Below are positions 5,060 through 5,384 of a stretch of DNA of 5,384 nucleotides, in pieces. The stretch covers positions 1-5,384 of the forward strand of contig JADFVX010000089.1 of the NCBI GenBank assembly GCA_015222755.1, written 5' to 3'. The number at the start of each line of letters is the position of its first letter. The first letter of the stretch is position 1. A model generated the notes under the pieces. That model was not told the DNA's origin. It did no database searches and saw only the letters and a program-made list of their open reading frames with translations. A program made the translations under genes and the position numbers. This stretch comes from Pseudomonadota bacterium (GTDB lineage: Bacteria > Desulfobacterota > JADFVX01).

Positions 5060-5384
5060 ATGATCCAGATGCAGTCCATACTGAATGCAGCCGACAACTC
5101 AGGTGCAAAAAAGCTTTATTGCGTTAAAGTGCTTGGCGGTTCAAAAAGGAGATTTGCCGGTGTCGGAGATGTGATTGTGATTTCTGTGAGGGAAAGTATT
5201 CCTAACTCAAAGGTGAAAAAGGGAGATGTCCAGAAGGCTGTCATCGTCAGGACAGTCAAGGAAATAGGTCGCCCTGATGGATCTTATATCAGGTTTGATG
5301 AAAATGCTGCAGTCCTGATTGATAAAAACATGGAACCCATCGGCACAAGGATATTCGGGCCAGTGGCGAGAGAATTAAGGGCCA
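5060..5384 (+). CDS. rplN: 50S ribosomal protein L14 (uL14), 5' part
   Basis: An open frame from ATG at 5060 runs without a stop to the window edge, giving 108 complete codons plus one base. The family is about 122 residues, so roughly 14 codons and the stop are missing. The start MIQMQSILNAADNSGAKKLY (1-20), VLGGSKRRFAGVGDVI (24-39), VKKGDVQKAVIVRT (52-65), RPDGSYIRFDENAAVLID (71-88) and PIGTRIFGPVARELR (93-107) are L14 signatures. L14 lies on the 50S interface, contributes to bridges with 16S helix 14, and is the binding site of the silencing factor RsfS. The SD is GGAG (5048-5051), 8 nt from ATG. It is the first gene of the spc block in E. coli; here it follows rpsQ by 23 nt with no terminator or promoter visible between them. 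Confidence 0.97.
   Translation, partial: MIQMQSILNAADNSGAKKLYCVKVLGGSKRRFAGVGDVIVISVRESIPNSKVKKGDVQKAVIVRTVKEIGRPDGSYIRFDENAAVLIDKNMEPIGTRIFGPVARELRA

Noticed and set aside
1..5384. A hidden novel system, mobile element, CRISPR array or RNA gene
   Set aside because: Coding sequence of recognised ribosomal proteins fills nearly the whole window, and the largest gap is 33 nt. No repeat array, tRNA-like fold or foreign gene is visible.

Overview
This window is a stretch of a bacterial chromosome carrying the S10 ribosomal protein operon. All thirteen genes lie on the + strand. They are the last 27 codons of tuf (EF-Tu), then rpsJ, rplC, rplD, rplW, rplB, rpsS, rplV, rpsC, rplP, rpmC, rpsQ and the first 108 codons of rplN, which runs off the right edge. 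The order is the canonical bacterial S10-spc order with nothing inserted, missing or broken. Every product is recognised from conserved motifs and is close to the usual family length.

Layout: spacers between the genes are 16, 33, 5, -1, 18, 18, 13, 12, 4, -1, 5 and 23 nt. No stretch of 300 bases lacks a gene. I see no convincing promoter, rho-independent terminator, RNA gene, mobile element, CRISPR array or dispersed repeat. The block therefore looks like the middle of one long transcript that enters from the tuf side and continues into rplN. The tuf-rpsJ gap is only 16 nt, so there is no room for an E. coli-type S10 leader with L4 control, or for a separate S10 promoter.

How the genes work together: S10, S19, S3 and S17 belong to the 30S subunit. 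L3, L4, L23, L2, L22, L16, L29 and L14 belong to the 50S subunit. L4 and L22 form the exit-tunnel constriction, L23 and L29 sit at the tunnel mouth, L2, L3 and L16 surround the peptidyl-transferase and A-site region, and L14 forms part of an intersubunit bridge. EF-Tu delivers aminoacyl-tRNA to this machine. Shine-Dalgarno (SD) sequences with stop/start overlaps (TAATG at rplD/rplW and rplP/rpmC) point to translational coupling. Start codons are mixed: GTG for rplD and rpsS, TTG for rpsC, ATG elsewhere.

Organism: a bacterium with moderate, apparently slightly sub-50% GC, which uses AUA and AGG/AGA codons freely even in these highly expressed genes. A few residue patterns (Asn in the L4 KGTGNARAG loop; L14 and S17 segments) remind me of the PVC group (Planctomycetota, Chlamydiota, Verrucomicrobiota, Omnitrophota). 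This is a low-confidence inference from memory and was not tested by a tree. I found no previously undescribed system here. The findings are modest residue-level and translation-signal observations in an otherwise ordinary housekeeping region.
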